Shown piece after piece: positions 5,549-5,615 of a DNA stretch of 5,615 bases. The stretch is taken from positions 1 through 5,615 of the forward strand of contig CAYVMN010000248.1 in NCBI GenBank assembly GCA_964452575.1. Reading direction: 5' to 3'. The position numbers and the translations under genes are program-made. The notes beneath the pieces are model-generated. The model searched no databases. It was given only the letters and a program-made list of their open reading frames with translations, and was not told where the DNA came from. The DNA comes from CAYVMN01 sp964452575 (GTDB lineage: Bacteria; Desulfobacterota; DSM-4660; Desulfatiglandales; Desulfatiglandaceae). Within the stretch, counting starts at the first letter, position 1. Each line of letters opens with the position of its first letter.

Positions 5549-5615
5549 ATGACAGACCGTGAGGGTCTTTTTTCCAAAGGACGTAACCCAAATTCTTCAC
5601 AGCCTGTAGCACGCC
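5549..5615 (+). CDS. Partial unknown protein, first 22 codons, cut by window edge
   Basis: An ATG with a good Shine-Dalgarno (GAGGAG, 5539-5544) opens a frame that stays open to the right edge. The visible residues are MTDREGLFSKGRNPNSS followed by QPVAR: polar, with charged, Ser, Asn and Pro residues and no signal peptide. I do not recognise it. It follows the MBL gene by 53 bases on the same strand and may share its transcript. Against this, a terminator-like hairpin and T-run overlap its first codons, and 22 codons is too short to judge coding character. The call rests mainly on the ribosome binding site. Confidence 0.5.
   Translation, partial: MTDREGLFSKGRNPNSSQPVAR
5554..5573 (+). terminator. 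Possible weak terminator or attenuator hairpin
   Basis: AGACC (5554-5558) pairs with GGTCT (5564-5568) around a five-base loop and runs straight into six T residues (5568-5573), about 60 bases after the MBL stop codon. The stem is only five pairs, short for an efficient intrinsic terminator. The structure lies over codons 2-9 of the right-edge frame, so it may end the MBL transcript, attenuate the next gene, or be chance coding sequence (GGTCTTTTT reads Gly-Leu-Phe). Confidence 0.35.

Noticed and set aside
1..5615. Mobile element, CRISPR array, tRNA or rRNA, or defence system
   Set aside because: No transposase or integrase motif, regular long repeats, tRNA-like cloverleaf or defence gene pair was seen. 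The helicase matches the Ski2/HelY type and has no defence partner nearby.

Overview
The window reads as ordinary bacterial chromosome, moderately GC-rich and densely packed, with Shine-Dalgarno sites and sigma70-like promoters. The gene types suggest an anaerobic, fatty-acid- or aromatic-degrading member of the Desulfobacterota (former Deltaproteobacteria). They are a long acyl-CoA dehydrogenase with a C-terminal helical extension, a bacterial Ski2/HelY-type helicase and a PhnP-like metallo-beta-lactamase-fold hydrolase. This placement is inferred from gene style and was not tested by a search. I see no rRNA, tRNA, CRISPR array, insertion sequence or phage gene.

Layout. (1) Bases 1-127, minus strand: the 5' end of a gene that leaves the window on the left. 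It has no ATG start, but a GTG start with a G-rich ribosome binding site and an upstream promoter (minus strand, 209-181) are all in place. (2) Bases 128-465: a 338-base divergent control region with one promoter pointing each way, plus short CCTGAC-type repeats and inverted repeats that could be operators. (3) Bases 466-2085, plus strand: an FAD-dependent acyl-CoA dehydrogenase with intact catalytic Glu and both family signatures. (4) Bases 2110-4461, plus strand: a superfamily 2 helicase of the Ski2/Mtr4/HelY type with a DSHCT C-terminus. It lacks the Mtr4-type arch and has a five-cysteine cluster in that region. It starts 24 bases after the dehydrogenase, so the two are probably co-transcribed. 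(5) Bases 4462-4649: an intergenic gap with a good sigma70-like promoter at 4535-4563. (6) Bases 4650-5495, plus strand: an MBL-fold hydrolase with complete metal ligands. (7) Bases 5549-5615, plus strand: the first 22 codons of another gene, running off the right edge, with a short hairpin and T-run over its first codons.

How the genes fit together. The dehydrogenase is metabolic (acyl-CoA oxidation) and its promoter region looks regulated. The helicase should act on RNA or structured nucleic acid and has no evident functional link to it beyond position. The MBL gene appears to have its own promoter. Nothing here amounts to a clear new multi-gene system. The points most worth a second look are the cysteine-bearing, arch-less Ski2-like helicase, the cut-off divergent gene, and the repeat-bearing control region between that gene and the dehydrogenase.
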